This document shows positions 37,182 through 38,492 of a stretch of 38,492 bases of DNA, one piece after another. Within the stretch, counting starts at the first letter, position 1, and the number at the start of each line of letters is the position of its first letter. This stretch comes from a virus. The notes under the pieces were generated by a model. The model made no database searches. It was not told the origin of the DNA and worked only from the letters and a program-made list of their open reading frames with translations. Location: the IMG/VR virus record IMGVR_UViG_3300001450_000094, positions 1 through 38,492 of that record. The stretch is one strand, 5' to 3'. The translations under genes and the position numbers were made by a program.

Positions 37182-38492
37182 TGGACCCTTTTTCAGGACC
37201 AATAAGAAGTATTGGAACGGCTATTAATTCGTATAGAGACAATATGCGCCGTTCCAATGCGGAACAACTTTGGAAATCGTATCCTAAAAGAGTGCAGAAA
37301 GAGTTGTTGCAAACAAGAAACCTTGGGCCCGACCAACGAGAGCAATCTATTAGTCCTTATGTTCCTTATACAATTCCTCGCACGATTATAAGCGGTATAA
37401 ATCCTTTTTATCTACAAGAACCAGATCCCGCAGAGGACATTTTAAACATAAGAAAGGGACCCTCGTATCAATTGGGTCTGGGGTTTCCTTTTACAACAGG
37501 CACTACTGACCATTTGTATAGGGACAATCCAAATCAAGGAAGGGTTCGGTATCAAACTGGGGGACCTGCCCCAACAACTTTTTACGGCGACTCTCTTGAA
37601 TACGAGGCGCTACAATATGGCATGTCCCAGCAACCGCAAGAAGTTTTTGATGAGCGCGGTGCGGTAGGTTCAGGGGATTCGTATATGTATCCCATGGGGC
37701 GAGAAGAACTCCCCGAAGACGGCATGACCATGATGGTAGAGCCAGACCCGTATGCGGAGGGCATGTCTATGAACCAAGACGGTATGTCCATGGGCATGTC
37801 CATGGACGATGGGAGTGGCGGTCCTGTAGAGTGGGTAGACCCAGCAGCGCAAGAAGTAGTTAACCCCTCTTGGTGGGATAATTTGATGGGAGCAGCCCAA
37901 GCAAAATTAGAAACTGCGGACCCCGCTGCGGGGTTGAGGGCTTTGGGCGCAGGATTAATGCAAATGGGTCCTGACGAACAAATTTCCCGTCAAGGCGCTG
38001 CGGATCAAGCGCTACAACCCAGACAAAAACTGCAAAAAGAGCAACAAAAGCAAGCAACAAAAGAGTCTGACAGGAGATTTGCATTAGACGTAGAAATTAA
38101 AAAAGCGCAGATGAAAGAAGCATCACGAAAATTCCTATTAGACCTAGCAGAAGCCGAAGGCGTAGACCCTAAAGCCATGGGCGAATTCTACGGCGCGAAA
38201 AACCCTTCAGTTTTTGCGCAAAAACTTCCGGCGTTTGTCACAGACCCGACTCTCCGTGCCGAAACTGTAGCCCAAAAACAAAAAGAAGTGTTGGGTGAGT
38301 TAAGCTCTTCTTTTGAAAACCTAGGAAAGTTTCAGGAAGCTATAGAACAGCTAGGAAGCGACAACGAAGAGGTTCAAAAAACGGCTAAAACAACTCTTGT
38401 TGGATTGGGCGTGCCGTCAGACAAAATTGTAGATATGGAAGCAAATCCCTCATGGCTAATTGCAGCCACACAGGGCGTCGCTGATCGGCTTC
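37181..38492 (+). CDS. Late virion-type protein, 3'-truncated by the window edge
   Basis: At least 437 codons are open to the last base with no stop. The ATG overlaps the previous stop as TAATG. Residues about 150-215 carry Met/Gly/Asp-rich repeats (GMTMMVEPDPYAEGMSMNQDGMSMGMSMDDG), a style shared with the MTMDRPG repeat of the gene before. From about 230 the sequence becomes helical and charged (QPRQKLQKEQQKQATKESDRRFALDVEIKKAQMKEASRKFLLDLAEAEG), typical of long ejected/internal virion proteins. Family not recognised. It is not in frame with the gene at the left edge of the window if the ends were joined. Confidence 0.65.
   Translation, partial: MDPFSGPIRSIGTAINSYRDNMRRSNAEQLWKSYPKRVQKELLQTRNLGPDQREQSISPYVPYTIPRTIISGINPFYLQEPDPAEDILNIRKGPSYQLGLGFPFTTGTTDHLYRDNPNQGRVRYQTGGPAPTTFYGDSLEYEALQYGMSQQPQEVFDERGAVGSGDSYMYPMGREELPEDGMTMMVEPDPYAEGMSMNQDGMSMGMSMDDGSGGPVEWVDPAAQEVVNPSWWDNLMGAAQAKLETADPAAGLRALGAGLMQMGPDEQISRQGAADQALQPRQKLQKEQQKQATKESDRRFALDVEIKKAQMKEASRKFLLDLAEAEGVDPKAMGEFYGAKNPSVFAQKLPAFVTDPTLRAETVAQKQKEVLGELSSSFENLGKFQEAIEQLGSDNEEVQKTAKTTLVGLGVPSDKIVDMEANPSWLIAATQGVADRL

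Noticed and set aside
1-38492. Complete circular genome
   Set aside because: Strand layout suggests circular permutation, but the open frames at the two edges do not join in frame and no terminal repeat was seen.

Overview
The window is one contiguous piece of a tailed bacteriophage (Caudoviricetes) genome with no bacterial genes. The structural set is podovirus-like: a P22-type portal, a Q-rich scaffold, a capsid protein of the N4-gp56/P22-like HK97-fold group, a short head-tail adaptor and a propeller-like tail hub/nozzle protein, with no tape-measure or sheath gene. Gene content (split family-A DNA polymerase, PrimPol-VirE primase-helicase, DUF3310, VRR-NUC, SNF2-like helicase, 2OG-Fe(II) oxygenase-like protein) resembles environmental, often marine, phages of proteobacteria. 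The host cannot be fixed from this sequence. A tyrosine integrase and a Leu at the Pol I-762 position of the polymerase both point to a temperate or slow-replicating lifestyle, although no attP, tRNA gene or CI-like repressor was found.

Layout. (1) 1-2374, + strand: 3' part of a large late gene that enters from outside the window. (2) 2343-10429, - strand: a tightly overlapping replication/recombination operon (integrase, two nucleic-acid-associated proteins, 3'-5' exonuclease, DNA polymerase, DUF3310, oxygenase, VRR-NUC, SNF2 helicase). (3) 10446-12695, + strand: PrimPol/VirE primase-helicase, followed at 12679-12998 by a non-coding stretch with 11 exact copies of GTGACAC in either orientation, the best candidate replication origin. 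(4) 13118-18305, - strand: an AT-richer accessory block with a 991-aa protein whose N-terminus looks like an ATP-grasp plus phosphohistidine (PEP-utilising) module, a 352-aa protein with a CX5R cysteine-phosphatase motif, two unknown small proteins, two rho-independent terminators and a ribbon-helix-helix regulator. (5) 18306-20388, - strand: small early genes separated by hairpins, including two families of duplicated hairpins whose copies differ by compensatory base-pair changes. (6) 20389-20719: divergent control region. (7) 20720-38492, + strand: packaging, head, adaptor, tail and probable ejection-protein genes, mostly overlapping as ATGA or TAATG, running off the window.

The early and late blocks diverge at about 20.5 kb and the replication operon converges with a late + strand gene at 2.35 kb. 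This is what a circularly permuted map would show, but the two window ends do not join in frame, so I do not claim completeness. No recognisable endolysin, holin/spanin set or receptor-binding tail fibre/spike is inside the window.

Most notable for follow-up: the putative dikinase-like/phosphatase gene pair (14049-18072); eight copies of CGTGG-N2-CGTGG, all on the + strand whatever the gene direction (4008-12072); the covarying duplicated hairpins (18.3-20.5 kb); and the iteron-like origin.
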